In this document: positions 1 to 8,819 of the stretch, piece by piece
Position numbering within the stretch: position 1 is the stretch's first letter
Layout: every line of letters starts with the position of its first letter
From: Brackiella oedipodis DSM 13743
Lineage (GTDB): Bacteria; Pseudomonadota; Gammaproteobacteria; Burkholderiales; Burkholderiaceae_B
Direction of reading: 5' to 3'
DNA: 64,000 nucleotides
Assembly (NCBI RefSeq): GCF_000621025.1
Contig: NZ_KK211205.1
Span: 571,521-635,520 of the forward strand
The notes under the pieces: generated by a model
Databases searched by the model: none
Seen by the model: only the letters and a program-made list of their open reading frames with translations
Told to the model about the DNA's origin: nothing
Made by a program: the position numbers and the translations under genes

Positions 1-386
1 AATGTTCCTGGGGTTACGGTGCGGACAATTTTGCGCTCGACAGGGCCTTTAGTACTGGCGGGATCCCCAATTTGTTCACAAATCGCGACGGATTCCCCCA
101 TGGCCACTAGACGAGCCAAATATTGTTCCATGGCATGCACGGGAACGCCGGCCATGGGAATAGGTTCCCCGTTTGAACTGCCGCGCTTGGTGAGGGTTAG
201 GTTCAGGAGCTTAGCCGTATAAATGGCGTCCTCAAAAAACATTTCATAAAAATCACCCATGCGATAGAACAGCAAAATATTACCTGCTTCATGTTTCAGT
301 TGCAGGTATTGCTTCATCATAGGGGTGTGACCCGCAAAGGGGTCAGATGATGGAGGATTCTCTGTTGATGTGGAACGAGTGGACAT
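1..386 (-). CDS. mutS: DNA mismatch repair protein MutS, N-terminal part (runs off left edge)
   Basis: MutS recognises mismatches and starts methyl-independent or -directed mismatch repair in the cytoplasm. Only the first 128 codons are present. They contain the mismatch-recognition domain I, with the motif GDFYEMF, whose Phe46-x-Glu48 corresponds to the Phe-x-Glu that stacks on the mismatched base, followed by [10 protein letters not shown] and the AGVPVHA segment typical of MutS. The ATG at 386 gives a polar tail of about 22 residues ahead of the conserved MMKQYLQLK; the tandem Met at residues 23-24 is a possible alternative start. The gene starts 5 bases after the amn stop codon on the same strand, so the two are probably co-transcribed. 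The identification is very secure; the ATPase and C-terminal domains lie outside the window. Confidence 0.96.
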   Translation of the reverse strand, partial: MSTRSTSTENPPSSDPFAGHTPMMKQYLQLKHEAGNILLFYRMGDFYEMFFEDAIYTAKLLNLTLTKRGSSNGEPIPMAGVPVHAMEQYLARLVAMGESVAICEQIGDPASTKGPVERKIVRTVTPGT

Positions 387-391
387 GCAAA

Positions 392-1873
392 TTATTTGAA
401 GGGGGTTTCTATAAAGCTACGAAGTTTACGAGAATACAGACGATCGCTGGGCATTTGGCGTAAAAACTCTAAGGCTCTCAAACCGATTTGTAGGTGTTGA
501 TTAATCTGCGTAGTATAAAAAGAATTGGCCATGCGAGGTAGCTTAAGTTCGCCATGTAAAGGTTTGTCAGAGACACACAATAAGGTCCCATAAGGCACCC
601 GAAGTCTAAAGCCATTGGCCGCAATCGTCGCCGATTCCATATCAAGACCAATGGCTCGCGATTGTGATAAATGTTGGTCTAAGTCTTTTTGGTCCAACAA
701 TTCCCAATTACGATTATCAATGCTAGCGACGGTGCCTGTGCGCATAATCCGTTTGAGCTCCCAATTTTGTAGGCCGGAAATTTCTTCGACGGCTTTCTCG
801 AGAGCGACTTGAATCTCTGCCAAAGGAGGTAGTGGCACATGTAAGGGCAGGTCAGCATCCAAGACATGGTCATCACGCACATAACCATGGGCAAGGACAT
901 AATCGCCCAGTTGCTGAGTATTGCGCAAGCCAGCACAATGACCAAGCATGATCCATGCCGAAGGTCGCAACACACCAATATGGTCAGTAATTGTTTTGGC
1001 ATTAGAGGGGCCAACACCAATATTGACCAAGGTGATGCCATTATTGTCGGCACGTTTGAGATGGTAGCTTGGCATTTGCGGTAGACGCGTTGGTTTTTGG
1101 TGGTTGATCGCGCCTTGGCGACTCACAAAATTACCTGGTTCGACGAGCTCGGTATAGCCAGAGTCAGGGTCTTCAAGCCATTGCTTAGAAAGTGCGCAGA
1201 ACTCATCGACGTAAAACTGGTAATTAGTAAAGATCACAAAGTTTTGGAAGTGTTCAGGTAAGGTGGCCGTGTAGTGCTCGAGCCGTTGTAAAGAGTAATC
1301 CACACGCGGCGCCGTAAATGGCGCAAGTGGGTGATCCTCGCCGGGAGCTAAGCGCAATGTACCATTGACAATCGCATCATCAATAATGGTCAGATCAGGT
1401 ACATCAAAATGATTACGGATTAATAAGTTCTGTGACTCTGTGATTTGTGCAGCCACTGAAAGCTTATCGAAATAACAAAAATGTAAAGGAATGGCGGTTT
1501 GTGACAAACCGACTTGAATCGCCACACCGTGATTTTTGATAAGCAATCCCATTTGCTCGATTAAGTATTTTTTGAATAACTCGGGACGCGTCACGGTGGT
1601 AACGTAGGTCTCGGGTTCCGTCGCATAGCCATAGGCTAGGCGACTATCGACGAGCTGGTGTTGCTCTAGATGAAAACGAATCTGCGGATAATAACCACGT
1701 ACATGCACATGACTGGGGAGTTCATTTTTGACATAGGCCCGAAAATGCTCGGTGATAAATTGGCATTGTTGCTCATAAATAGCGAGCAGTTGCTGGTAAG
1801 CTTTTTCGGCATCAGTAAAACTTTGCTGTGGTGTAAATGGCGGGCTAATCACTGTCTTGGCACGCATCGGCAT
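392..1873 (-). CDS. amn: AMP nucleosidase
   Basis: This enzyme hydrolyses AMP to adenine and ribose 5-phosphate and helps control the adenylate pool. The 493-residue product has the family length (about 480-490) and its two-part build: an N-terminal regulatory half ([24 protein letters not shown]) and a C-terminal nucleoside-phosphorylase-like half with [23 protein letters not shown] and [15 protein letters not shown]. An upstream in-frame ATG at 1900 exists. The ATG at 1873 is preferred because AGGAG sits 7 bases before it. mutS follows after 5 bases on the same strand, and the MscS channel gene is divergent. The family is clearly recognisable. Confidence 0.93.
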   Translation of the reverse strand: MPMRAKTVISPPFTPQQSFTDAEKAYQQLLAIYEQQCQFITEHFRAYVKNELPSHVHVRGYYPQIRFHLEQHQLVDSRLAYGYATEPETYVTTVTRPELFKKYLIEQMGLLIKNHGVAIQVGLSQTAIPLHFCYFDKLSVAAQITESQNLLIRNHFDVPDLTIIDDAIVNGTLRLAPGEDHPLAPFTAPRVDYSLQRLEHYTATLPEHFQNFVIFTNYQFYVDEFCALSKQWLEDPDSGYTELVEPGNFVSRQGAINHQKPTRLPQMPSYHLKRADNNGITLVNIGVGPSNAKTITDHIGVLRPSAWIMLGHCAGLRNTQQLGDYVLAHGYVRDDHVLDADLPLHVPLPPLAEIQVALEKAVEEISGLQNWELKRIMRTGTVASIDNRNWELLDQKDLDQHLSQSRAIGLDMESATIAANGFRLRVPYGTLLCVSDKPLHGELKLPRMANSFYTTQINQHLQIGLRALEFLRQMPSDRLYSRKLRSFIETPFK

Positions 1874-2004
1874 TCTGAACTCCTGAGACCTCTCTAACAA
1901 AGCAAAAATAAGCTTATTTACGATTTATCAAATATTATTTCATAATAAGGTGTTTTTTGTTAAAGTTAGACTAAATTTCAATTTTTTACGAAGTGAGGAT
2001 AAGC

Positions 2005-2997
2005 ATGGATATGCAGCATGTGACGGCACATGATTTCTCTTCCCGATTGGTGAATTTTAGTATTACCTTAGCTATCGCCATTGTGGTGTTATGTGTCGGT
2101 TGGTGGCTTTCCAAAAAAGCCGCCCAATTACTAGTAAAGATCGCCCATAGAAACCAAAAGATCGAACCGACAGTCATTCCAATGCTTAGAGATACGGCAA
2201 TGTGGGCGGTACGTATCGTTACCTTATTGACGGCGTTTGGTATTTTAGGGATTCAAACCACGAGTATTGTGGCCATTATTGGTGCCGCTGGTGTGGCCAT
2301 TGGTCTCGCTTTGCAAGGGACCCTACAAAATATCGCGGCCGGTATTATGTTGTTGTGTTTGCGCCCGATTCGCAATGGCGAGAGTGTAGATATTGGCTCG
2401 GTCTCAGGGACGGTCGAAGAGATCAATCTCTTTTTAACTCGTCTCAAAAAAGCCGATGGCGTCTATATGACGATGCCAAACAGTAGCATTTGGAACAGTA
2501 CGATTGTCAATTACAGTCGCAACAAAATCCGTCGTATGGATTTAGCGGTCACCGTTTCTTATCAAGATGATATTACGAAGGTGCTTGAAGTGCTTGAGGA
2601 GATGATCAAAAAAGATCCTCGTATATTGAGTGAACCAACTTCTTACGCTTTTGTGAGTGACTATAAAGATAGCGTGGTGGTGGTCAATATGCGTCTTTGG
2701 ACCAATGTCGAGGATTTTTGGGCCACCCAAGAGCAAATCCGCGCGCAAATTCGTCAGGTGCTCACGCAAAATGGCTTTGCTTTGCCAGTACCACTTAGAG
2801 CGCAAGTTAATGACGACGATCGTGATGATGATAATCAAGCTTCTGTTACTGCAGACCAAGATTATCCAGCGGCTAAGCCACAAACAAAGGCACCACAAGG
2901 TCAGGATCAAGAGGCAAAGCCGTCAGCGAGCCCAGAGCAAACGCCAGATCGCGCGCCGCATGTGGTGGCCGCTAATCAAGCCAGTGACAAGCCCTAG
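2005..2997 (+). CDS. Small-conductance mechanosensitive channel, MscS family
   Basis: This is an inner-membrane channel that releases solutes on hypo-osmotic shock. The 330-residue protein shows three hydrophobic segments at about residues 15-35, 62-84 and 88-125. The third is the Gly/Ala-rich pore helix (GAAGVAIGLALQGTLQNIAAG). It is followed by the MscS beta domain (RPIRNGESVDIGSVSGTVEE, MPNSSIWNSTIVNYSR) and an alpha/beta vestibule. The last 60 or so residues are a charged, Gln/Pro-rich, probably disordered tail not typical of E. coli MscS. The start at 2005 is chosen because GAGG lies 6 bases upstream; the in-frame GTG at 1993 contains that ribosome site. A strong hairpin terminator follows. 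Paralogue identity (MscS, YnaI or other) cannot be fixed, so no symbol is given. Confidence 0.9.
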   Translation: MDMQHVTAHDFSSRLVNFSITLAIAIVVLCVGWWLSKKAAQLLVKIAHRNQKIEPTVIPMLRDTAMWAVRIVTLLTAFGILGIQTTSIVAIIGAAGVAIGLALQGTLQNIAAGIMLLCLRPIRNGESVDIGSVSGTVEEINLFLTRLKKADGVYMTMPNSSIWNSTIVNYSRNKIRRMDLAVTVSYQDDITKVLEVLEEMIKKDPRILSEPTSYAFVSDYKDSVVVVNMRLWTNVEDFWATQEQIRAQIRQVLTQNGFALPVPLRAQVNDDDRDDDNQASVTADQDYPAAKPQTKAPQGQDQEAKPSASPEQTPDRAPHVVAANQASDKP

Positions 2998-3010
2998 CCT
3001 GTAAACTTCC

Positions 3011-3042
3011 AAAAAGCTTTGAGGTCACTCAAAGCTTTTTTT
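3011..3042. terminator. Bidirectional terminator between mscS-like gene and trmJ
   Basis: A 13-bp perfect stem (AAAAAGCTTTGAG and its complement) around a 4-base loop is flanked by A and T runs, so it can end both convergent genes. It includes the trmJ stop codon at 3029-3031. Confidence 0.85.
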
Positions 3043-3790
3043 GTGACTGGATAATTTGCTTACAAACCCCGCGCAGCATTTGATTTTCTTCTTGGCTCAT
3101 GTGCGAACGCGTGAGCCAATAGCGCATGCGTAACATAAGTTTTTTGGGGTGTTGTGGATCCAAAAAACCAATCGCTTCTAAGGCTTCTTGCCAGTGTGCT
3201 AATAGGGCCTCCGTTTGCGCTTGTGTCGCCAATAGCGGCTGCTCTGCTGCCGCGGGCGCTGGTGCCGATTCGGCCAGCGCATAACGCAGCTCCCAAGCCG
3301 CCAATTGCAAGGCCTGGGCCACATTCAGTGAGCTGTACTCAGGATTGGCAGGGATATGACAAATATAATGACAAAGACTAACTTCCTGGTTACTGAGACC
3401 GCTGCGTTCATTACCCAGCACAATGGCGACTTGGTGCTGCTCGTGTTGTGTCAAATGCGCTTGTGCCAACTCAGCGGCCTGGCGAATATTCAGTGCCGTA
3501 GGTCCCATGTCACGATGTCGGGCGGTCAGCGCAAAAGACAATGTCACCGGCGCTAGTGCGGCATCGAGTCGGTCAAGCACTTGGGTTTGCTGCAAAACGT
3601 CTTGGGCTGATTTAGCCAAGGCGATAGCATCCTCGTGCACTAAGATATTGGGCGTGCGCGGTGCTGTCAAACAAAGTTGTGTAAAGCCCATGGTTTTGAG
3701 GGCACGACAAGCGGAACCGACATTACCCGGATGACTGGGTTGCGTCATAATAAATCGACAACGCGCGGCAAAATCTTGAAAAACTGGCAC
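3029..3790 (-). CDS. trmJ: tRNA (cytidine/uridine-32-2'-O)-methyltransferase TrmJ
   Basis: TrmJ methylates the 2'-O of residue 32 in the anticodon loop of several tRNAs. It belongs to the SPOUT (SpoU) knot-fold family. The motifs are in order: FIMTQPSHPGNVGSACRALK near the start (motif 1), VAIVLGNERSGLSNQEV (motif 2) and NPEYSSLNVAQALQL (motif 3), which together form the knotted SAM site. The C-terminal third is a helical extension as in E. coli TrmJ, and the length of about 253 residues fits. An in-frame TTG lies at 3793; the GTG at 3790 has GAGG 6 bases upstream and is preferred. It is divergent from suhB, an arrangement common in betaproteobacteria. Its 3' end overlaps the bidirectional terminator. 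Confidence 0.92.
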   Translation of the reverse strand: MPVFQDFAARCRFIMTQPSHPGNVGSACRALKTMGFTQLCLTAPRTPNILVHEDAIALAKSAQDVLQQTQVLDRLDAALAPVTLSFALTARHRDMGPTALNIRQAAELAQAHLTQHEQHQVAIVLGNERSGLSNQEVSLCHYICHIPANPEYSSLNVAQALQLAAWELRYALAESAPAPAAAEQPLLATQAQTEALLAHWQEALEAIGFLDPQHPKKLMLRMRYWLTRSHMSQEENQMLRGVCKQIIQSQKKL

Positions 3791-3891
3791 CAATCACCTC
3801 AATATGTATATTTTTATAAATCTACTAGGATAAATGAACCTAGTTATTTTAAAATAAACGTTTTTAAACAGTTTTGAAATAGGTTAAACCC

Positions 3892-4668
3892 ATGCACCCA
3901 ATGCTAACCATTGCCATTAAGGCAGCTCGTCGGGCCGGCTCTATTATTAATCGTGCCAGTTTAGACCTAGAAAAAGTCAGCGTGACCCAAAAAGGCCCCA
4001 ATGACTTTGTGACGAATATTGATCACGAGGCCGAAGAGGCGATCAAACAAATCCTATTAGATGCCTATCCAGATCACGCGATTATTGGCGAAGAAACTGG
4101 AAGCACTGGCTCATCCGATTACAAATGGTTGATTGATCCATTGGATGGCACCAAAAATTTCATTCATGGCTTTCCGGGCTATAGTATTTCTTTGGCATTG
4201 GCGCACAAGACTCAAATTATTTTGGCCGTCATCTATGATCCCAATGCTAACGAGATCTTTACGGCCACCCGTGGCAGCGGCGCTTTTCTGAATAACCGTC
4301 GTATTCGCGTCAATACTCACAACATCCACTTGCATCAAGCGCTCATCGCTGCTGGTACGGTGCTAGCCCCCCAAGAAAAAACCGAGTTTGTGCAAAACAT
4401 CCCGAATGTCATCCAAAAATGCAGCGGTTATCGTCGCATTGGCACGACGGCACTGGAATTAGCCTATGTGGCGGCGGGTCGCCTAGATGGTTATATCGCG
4501 CGTCGTCGGAACGCCTGGGATACCGCGGCAGGTAGTTTATTAGTCCTCGAAGCCGGTGGTTTAGTAGGAGATTTTCTTGGTCAACAAGGTTGGATGAGTA
4601 GCGGTAATATCGTCGCAGGCTCACCCAAAATTTTTGCGCAGATGTTGCTTGCTCTTAACGAAGAATAA
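3892..4668 (+). CDS. suhB: Inositol-1-monophosphatase family protein SuhB
   Basis: This is a Mg-dependent, Li-sensitive phosphatase of the IMPase fold. In enterobacteria SuhB also joins the rRNA antitermination complex, which is known of the family and not shown here. The 258-residue length is typical. Metal-binding motifs are visible: GEETG at about residue 67, WLIDPLDGTKNF at about 80, and RRNAWDTAAGSLLVLEAGG near residue 205. The start MHPMLTIAIKAARRAG matches the family N-terminus, with AGG a few bases upstream. It is divergent from trmJ across 101 bp. uppP follows after 29 bp on the same strand and is probably co-transcribed. Confidence 0.93.
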   Translation: MHPMLTIAIKAARRAGSIINRASLDLEKVSVTQKGPNDFVTNIDHEAEEAIKQILLDAYPDHAIIGEETGSTGSSDYKWLIDPLDGTKNFIHGFPGYSISLALAHKTQIILAVIYDPNANEIFTATRGSGAFLNNRRIRVNTHNIHLHQALIAAGTVLAPQEKTEFVQNIPNVIQKCSGYRRIGTTALELAYVAAGRLDGYIARRRNAWDTAAGSLLVLEAGGLVGDFLGQQGWMSSGNIVAGSPKIFAQMLLALNEE

Positions 4669-4697
4669 GTTTTTGTTTTACCCAGTCTAGTTTTTGT

Positions 4698-5552
4698 ATG
4701 GATATTATTTACTTACTTAAGGCCGTCGTTATTGGTATTGTCGAAGGTATTACCGAGTTCCTACCTGTGTCTAGCACGGCGCATATTCTTATCGTCAGTG
4801 ACTGGCTCAACTTCGATATGGACAATAGTGTTGTCTTTGATATTGTGATTCAGCTAGGGGCGATTTTTGCTGTCATTTGGATTTATCGCCAAGAGTTACT
4901 GCATATTATTTGTGGTTTTTTCAAAGGGGATCGCACCCAATTATTATTTGTGCGTAATCTTTTGATTGCCTTCTTGCCAGCTGCCATTATTGGCTATTTG
5001 TTAATTCATGCCATAGAGAGTTTGCTTAACGCCAAAGAAAACATGTTGATCTATGCCATCACATTATTTGTGGGAGGTCTCATCATGATTTGGGTCGAGA
5101 GCCGTCCTAGCATGGCTAAACCCGCCCCTGGCCCAGACACGGCTGAAGAGGTCGAACGTGGCCTTCATGAAATTTCTTGGAAGCAAGCCCTAGTAGTGGG
5201 GTTAGCGCAATGTCTAGCCATGATTCCAGGGACCTCACGTTCTGGCTCAACCATTATTGCCGGGATGTTGGCCGGCGTACCTCGTCGTGCCGCCACAGAC
5301 TTTTCCTTCTTTTTAGCCATTCCTACGATGTTAGGCGCCTCCACGCTAAGCCTATTACGTCACGGTCACGAGATGTCTGGCGACAATTTGAGTATGGTAG
5401 CCATAGGTTTTGTGGTGTCATTCTTTAGTGCGCTAATCTTTGTCAAAGGGCTCCTCAAATTTATCTCTCGCTACTCGTATCGTCCATTTGGTTGGTATCG
5501 TATTATTTTTGGGATTTTTATTGCTATATTGGTTGGCTTTGCCGCCGTCTAA
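4698..5552 (+). CDS. uppP: Undecaprenyl-diphosphatase (bacitracin resistance protein)
   Basis: This enzyme recycles the lipid carrier for peptidoglycan and O-antigen synthesis by converting undecaprenyl diphosphate to the monophosphate at the inner membrane. The 284-residue polytopic protein carries the two BacA/UppP signatures: EGITEFLPVSSTAH (residues about 17-30) and PGTSRSGSTIIAGML (about 176-190), which supply the active-site Glu, Ser and Arg. A hydrophilic loop (about residues 135-158) separates the two halves. It lies 29 bp after suhB and ends in a strong bidirectional terminator. The family is unmistakable. Confidence 0.96.
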   Translation: MDIIYLLKAVVIGIVEGITEFLPVSSTAHILIVSDWLNFDMDNSVVFDIVIQLGAIFAVIWIYRQELLHIICGFFKGDRTQLLFVRNLLIAFLPAAIIGYLLIHAIESLLNAKENMLIYAITLFVGGLIMIWVESRPSMAKPAPGPDTAEEVERGLHEISWKQALVVGLAQCLAMIPGTSRSGSTIIAGMLAGVPRRAATDFSFFLAIPTMLGASTLSLLRHGHEMSGDNLSMVAIGFVVSFFSALIFVKGLLKFISRYSYRPFGWYRIIFGIFIAILVGFAAV

Positions 5553-5568
5553 TACCCCCAAAACACAC

Positions 5569-5599
5569 AAAAAAGCTCGCCATCTGGCGAGCTTTTTTT
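5569..5599. terminator. Bidirectional terminator between uppP and the CoA-transferase gene
   Basis: A stem (AAAAAGCTCGCC and its complement) around a 4-base loop, with A and T runs on each side, lies between two convergent genes. Confidence 0.85.
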
Positions 5600-6800
5600 A
5601 GTCAAGTAAATCTTCGAGCCCAAACTCTTGCAGCACTTCCTGGGTATGTTGCCCCAGTGTAGGTGGGGCTTTTTGGTACTGTAGGGGAGTGGCAGAAAAC
5701 TTAATAGGATTGGCAATACTAGGCGTTTGACCGGCTAATGGGTGTTTAAGGTGCTTAAGAATTTGCCGATGTTGCACTTGCTTGTCTTCAAACACTTGTT
5801 TGAGATTATTAATCGGACCACAAGGAATACCGGCCTGCACCAAAGTGTGAAGCCAGTGTTCAGATGGTTTGAGCGAGGTGATGGCAGTGATTAAACCGAC
5901 GATCTCGTCACGATGCGCTAGCCGCGCAGAGTTAGTCTGATATCGCGCATCTTCGGCCCATTCGGGATGCCCTAATACATCTGCAAGTTTTTTGAACTGA
6001 CCATCGTTGCCGGCGGTAATAATAATATGGCCATTGGACGTCGGGAATACTTGATACGGTACGATATTTTGGTGAGCATTGCCCGCCCGTTGCGGAATAG
6101 TGCCGCTGGTTAGGTAATTCATGTTTTGGTTAGCTAAAAGCGCGACCCCACAGTCAAGCAGCGCCATATCAATATATTGGCCTAACTGACTGTGATGGCG
6201 TTCGTGCAGTGCCGCGAGAATGGCAACTACGGAATTCATACCTGTAAATAAATCAATCACAGCGACCCCTGCTTTTTGGGAGCCTGCCCCCGGTAAGCCA
6301 TCGCGCTCACCCGTAATACTCATAAAGCCTGCCATGCCCTGCAAAATAAAGTCATAACCCGGCTCATGGGCCATCGGGCCATCTTGGCCAAAACCCGTAA
6401 TGGAGCAGTAAATCAAACGGGGGTTATGTTGCTTGAGACTATTGTAGTCGAGACCGTATTTTTTGAGACCGCCCACTTTGAAGTTTTCTATGAAGACATC
6501 GCATTGCTTGGCCAACTCGATAATAATGCGCTGACCACGTTCGCTGGCTAAATCCACCGCCACCGAGCGTTTATTGCGATTAGCGCTGAGGTAATAGGCC
6601 GCTTCGCTGGTGTCTTTGCCGTATTCGTCCTTGAGATAGGGCGGCGCCCATGCACGCGTATCATCGCCACGGCTAGGGTGTTCTATTTTGATGACATCAG
6701 CACCTAAATCGGCTAAATACTGTGTACACCAAGGCCCCGCAAGCACGCGTGTGAGATCCAGTACCTTGATGCCATGTAAAGGTAAATTACGTGTGTTCAT
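5598..6800 (-). CDS. CaiB/BaiF family (type III) CoA-transferase
   Basis: Type III CoA-transferases move CoA between carboxylic acids through an aspartyl-CoA thioester. The 400 residues match the family length. They begin with the typical GIKVLDLTRVLAGPWCTQYLADLGADVIKIE and contain GYDFILQGMAGFMSITGE. Asp183 in GVAVIDLFTGMN aligns by context with the catalytic Asp of formyl-CoA transferase. The overall look is closest to succinyl-CoA:glutarate or related dicarboxylate CoA-transferases, but the substrate cannot be read from sequence. It is divergent from a PaaG-like hydratase across 395 bp, so the pair may belong to one acyl-CoA degradation route (inference). Confidence 0.88.
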   Translation of the reverse strand: MNTRNLPLHGIKVLDLTRVLAGPWCTQYLADLGADVIKIEHPSRGDDTRAWAPPYLKDEYGKDTSEAAYYLSANRNKRSVAVDLASERGQRIIIELAKQCDVFIENFKVGGLKKYGLDYNSLKQHNPRLIYCSITGFGQDGPMAHEPGYDFILQGMAGFMSITGERDGLPGAGSQKAGVAVIDLFTGMNSVVAILAALHERHHSQLGQYIDMALLDCGVALLANQNMNYLTSGTIPQRAGNAHQNIVPYQVFPTSNGHIIITAGNDGQFKKLADVLGHPEWAEDARYQTNSARLAHRDEIVGLITAITSLKPSEHWLHTLVQAGIPCGPINNLKQVFEDKQVQHRQILKHLKHPLAGQTPSIANPIKFSATPLQYQKAPPTLGQHTQEVLQEFGLEDLLD

Positions 6801-6866
6801 AATAATGATTAGTCAAAATGAGCCAATATAAGTCTTCAATGCCCGATGAGGATTTACATGAATATT

Positions 6867-6930
6867 CGGTTAATGCCTGTAATACCACACTAATACCAGA
6901 TTAATACCTGATTAATGCCAGAGTAAGACC
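6867..6930. repeat. Degenerate 11-bp tandem repeats
   Basis: There are six consecutive units ending in CC: five of 11 bases and one of 9. The theme is NNNTTAATRCC (for example AGATTAATACC and TGATTAATGCC). The copies are imperfect. Whether they bind a regulator is unknown. Confidence 0.7.
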
Positions 6931-7146
6931 CGCATAAAGGGCTACAAAAACAGATATAAATGCTGGCTATAGCTAGCGAAATGCTGGCATAGCTACTGGC
7001 ATAACTACTCGTATAAAGGTTTAGTAGCGTCTGCATAAACACTAGCCAAACTTAGTTATTATCCCTATGGCAAGTGCTGACAATATAAAGGCATAATTAA
7101 TTTATCTTAGCATCATCCGCCGATATCTTAATGGCTATGGTAGTGA

Positions 7147-7163
7147 CTAGGGTTTAACCCTAG
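7147..7163. promoter_or_regulatory. Palindromic candidate operator upstream of PaaG-like gene
   Basis: CTAGGGTTTAACCCTAG has perfect 8-bp arms around a central T and lies 32 bases before the ATG at 7196. The size and symmetry suit a dimeric repressor site (TetR or GntR type). No regulator gene is adjacent. Confidence 0.45.
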
Positions 7164-7195
7164 CAGAGACGGTAAATTTACAGTTAGGAGACAAT

Positions 7196-7996
7196 ATGAC
7201 AGCGCATCACTTCAGCACCATTCAATTTAAGGTCCAAGACAATATCGCTTATTTAGTTCTGAATCGCCCCGAAAAAGCCAATAGTCTCAACGCCACCATG
7301 CATGAGGAGCTGCAAGCTGTACTCACAGAGATCGAACCCCAAAAGCAGATTCGCGCTTTAATTATAAGTGCTAACGGTAAAGCCTTTTGTGCCGGTCAGG
7401 ATTTGAGTGAACGCATTTTGCATGACAGCGATGCGCCGCGTGATCTGAGTTTGACTATCCAAAAATACTACAAGCCCTTAATCACACGCTTGGCGCGTTT
7501 ACATTGTCCAGTGATTTCTGTAGTGCAAGGCGCTTGCGCTGGAGCGGGCATGAGCTTAGCCTTAGCCGCAGACATCGTGTTTGCGACGCAATCGGCTTAT
7601 TTTTTACAAGCCTTCGCTAAAATTGGCCTGGTTCCTGATGCGGGTTCGAGTTATTTTTTGATCAATAGCGTTGGCTTACCCAAAGCCATGGCATTGGCCA
7701 TGTTGGCCGATAAATTATCTGCCCCAGAGGCTGAGCGCATGGGCTTAATCTATAAGGTAATTGCAGACGATGCCATAGAGTCCACCATCCAAGCCGTGGC
7801 GCAGCAACTATCACAAACCGCACCGTTGGCTTTGCGCGGTATTAAACGTCTCATGCGTCAAGGTGTCAATAACTCACTAGACGAACAAATAGACTTTGAA
7901 GCCGATATTCAGCGAGAGGTTGGTTACTCAGCCGATTTCAAAGAAGGCGTGGCTGCCTTCCTCGAAAAACGAGCGCCGCATTTTAAAGGGCAATAA
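7196..7996 (+). CDS. Enoyl-CoA hydratase/isomerase family protein, PaaG-like
   Basis: This is a crotonase-fold enzyme acting on acyl-CoA. The 266 residues include the oxyanion-hole segment GKAFCAGQDLSER (about 62-74), the second oxyanion segment GACAGAGMSLALAADI (about 118-133) and LVPDAGSSYFL (about 148). The Asp there matches the catalytic Asp of PaaG (ring 1,2-epoxyphenylacetyl-CoA isomerase), and a Glu typical of true hydratases is not seen at that place. No other phenylacetate genes are nearby, so the in vivo substrate is open. The ribosome site AGGAG precedes the ATG. A hairpin terminator (8033-8055) follows, lying within the 3' end of the convergent lpxH gene. Confidence 0.85.
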   Translation: MTAHHFSTIQFKVQDNIAYLVLNRPEKANSLNATMHEELQAVLTEIEPQKQIRALIISANGKAFCAGQDLSERILHDSDAPRDLSLTIQKYYKPLITRLARLHCPVISVVQGACAGAGMSLALAADIVFATQSAYFLQAFAKIGLVPDAGSSYFLINSVGLPKAMALAMLADKLSAPEAERMGLIYKVIADDAIESTIQAVAQQLSQTAPLALRGIKRLMRQGVNNSLDEQIDFEADIQREVGYSADFKEGVAAFLEKRAPHFKGQ

Positions 7997-8015
7997 TCTT
8001 TCGTTCTAGGGGTAC

Positions 8016-8819
8016 TTATTCAAGTAAATCATGGCGTCGGATGACGCCTTTTTTTATTTCAAAATAATCGGCGCGATAAGGGGGGTGATCTAGCTCCCAA
8101 TCACTGTTAACCCAGCGCTCATAATGGCAAGCATTCATCTGGTAGTGATGAACATGCGGGCGATGGGTATGGCCATGCACCAGCCAGGGGATATCTGGGT
8201 GCGCCCGTAAGGTGTCTCGAATTGCCGTCTCTGAAACATCGCCACGATTGATGAGCACCTGGCTATGACTGAGCCGTTGGTATTTTTTTTGACTGCGAGC
8301 TCGCACACGCTGACCAATTTTTTTTCTGAAACTCAATGGCAAACACAAGAAAAGCTTTTGCAACCATGCGATACGACTAAAACCTCTAAAAAACATATAG
8401 CCTTTGTCATCGGTGCAATACTCGTCGCCATGACTGATGAGGAATTTTTGCTGGCTGTTAATAAGCACGAAGCGATCGGGCATGAGTTTGCCATTGACTA
8501 GATTGGCTAATTGCTTACCCAAGAAAAAATCACGATTGCCGCGCACTAGATACAAGGGCTTGTGCTGCGAGAAGGCTTGCAGCTGTTTAATGGCCTCTTG
8601 TAGCCAGGGCTCAGGGTCATGCGTGGCCAGATCATCACCAACCCAAGCATTAAAAATATCGCCATTGAGAATTAAATGATCGCAGCCTTGTTGGGCCTTG
8701 GCGAGAAACTCATAAAAAAAACGGCAGGTCAATGGAATATGAGGCCCCAGATGAATATCTGAGGTGATCCAGACCGTGCCGTTGAGAGAAAACTGCGATA
8801 AGTCTTGCTTATTCAACAA
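8016..8819 (-). CDS. lpxH: UDP-2,3-diacylglucosamine diphosphatase LpxH
   Basis: LpxH cleaves UDP-2,3-diacylglucosamine to lipid X, the fourth step of lipid A synthesis, at the cytoplasmic face of the inner membrane. Calcineurin-like metallophosphatase motifs are in order: TSDIHLGP (about 19-26), [12 protein letters not shown] (about 52-63), [10 protein letters not shown] (about 93), [10 protein letters not shown] (about 128) and [11 protein letters not shown] (about 215-225). The length of 267 residues is slightly above the E. coli enzyme. The start overlaps the end of the cyclophilin gene by 11 bp, implying translational coupling. Three runs of eight A in the coding strand are noted; the frame is intact through all of them. 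Confidence 0.94.
   Translation of the reverse strand: MLNKQDLSQFSLNGTVWITSDIHLGPHIPLTCRFFYEFLAKAQQGCDHLILNGDIFNAWVGDDLATHDPEPWLQEAIKQLQAFSQHKPLYLVRGNRDFFLGKQLANLVNGKLMPDRFVLINSQQKFLISHGDEYCTDDKGYMFFRGFSRIAWLQKLFLCLPLSFRKKIGQRVRARSQKKYQRLSHSQVLINRGDVSETAIRDTLRAHPDIPWLVHGHTHRPHVHHYQMNACHYERWVNSDWELDHPPYRADYFEIKKGVIRRHDLLE
8033..8055 (+). terminator. Terminator of the PaaG-like gene, inside lpxH
   Basis: GGCGTC, a GGAT loop and GACGCC are followed by seven T on the plus strand. The hairpin is made of lpxH codons near that gene's 3' end. Confidence 0.75.

Larger units (their letters stand above)
6801..7195. promoter_or_regulatory. Divergent regulatory region between CoA-transferase and PaaG-like genes
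   Basis: This is 395 bases without a convincing gene. It holds a degenerate 11-bp repeat array (6867-6930), a stretch with two related copies of a GCTGGC-ATAGCTA word (about 6961-7000), and a 17-base odd palindrome (7147-7163) just upstream of the hydratase ribosome site. Promoters for both genes should lie here; none could be assigned firmly. Confidence 0.5.

Noticed and set aside
8281-8720. Three runs of eight A in lpxH as possible phase-variation tracts
   Set aside because: LpxH is essential for lipid A, the runs are short, scattered through the gene, and the frame is intact.
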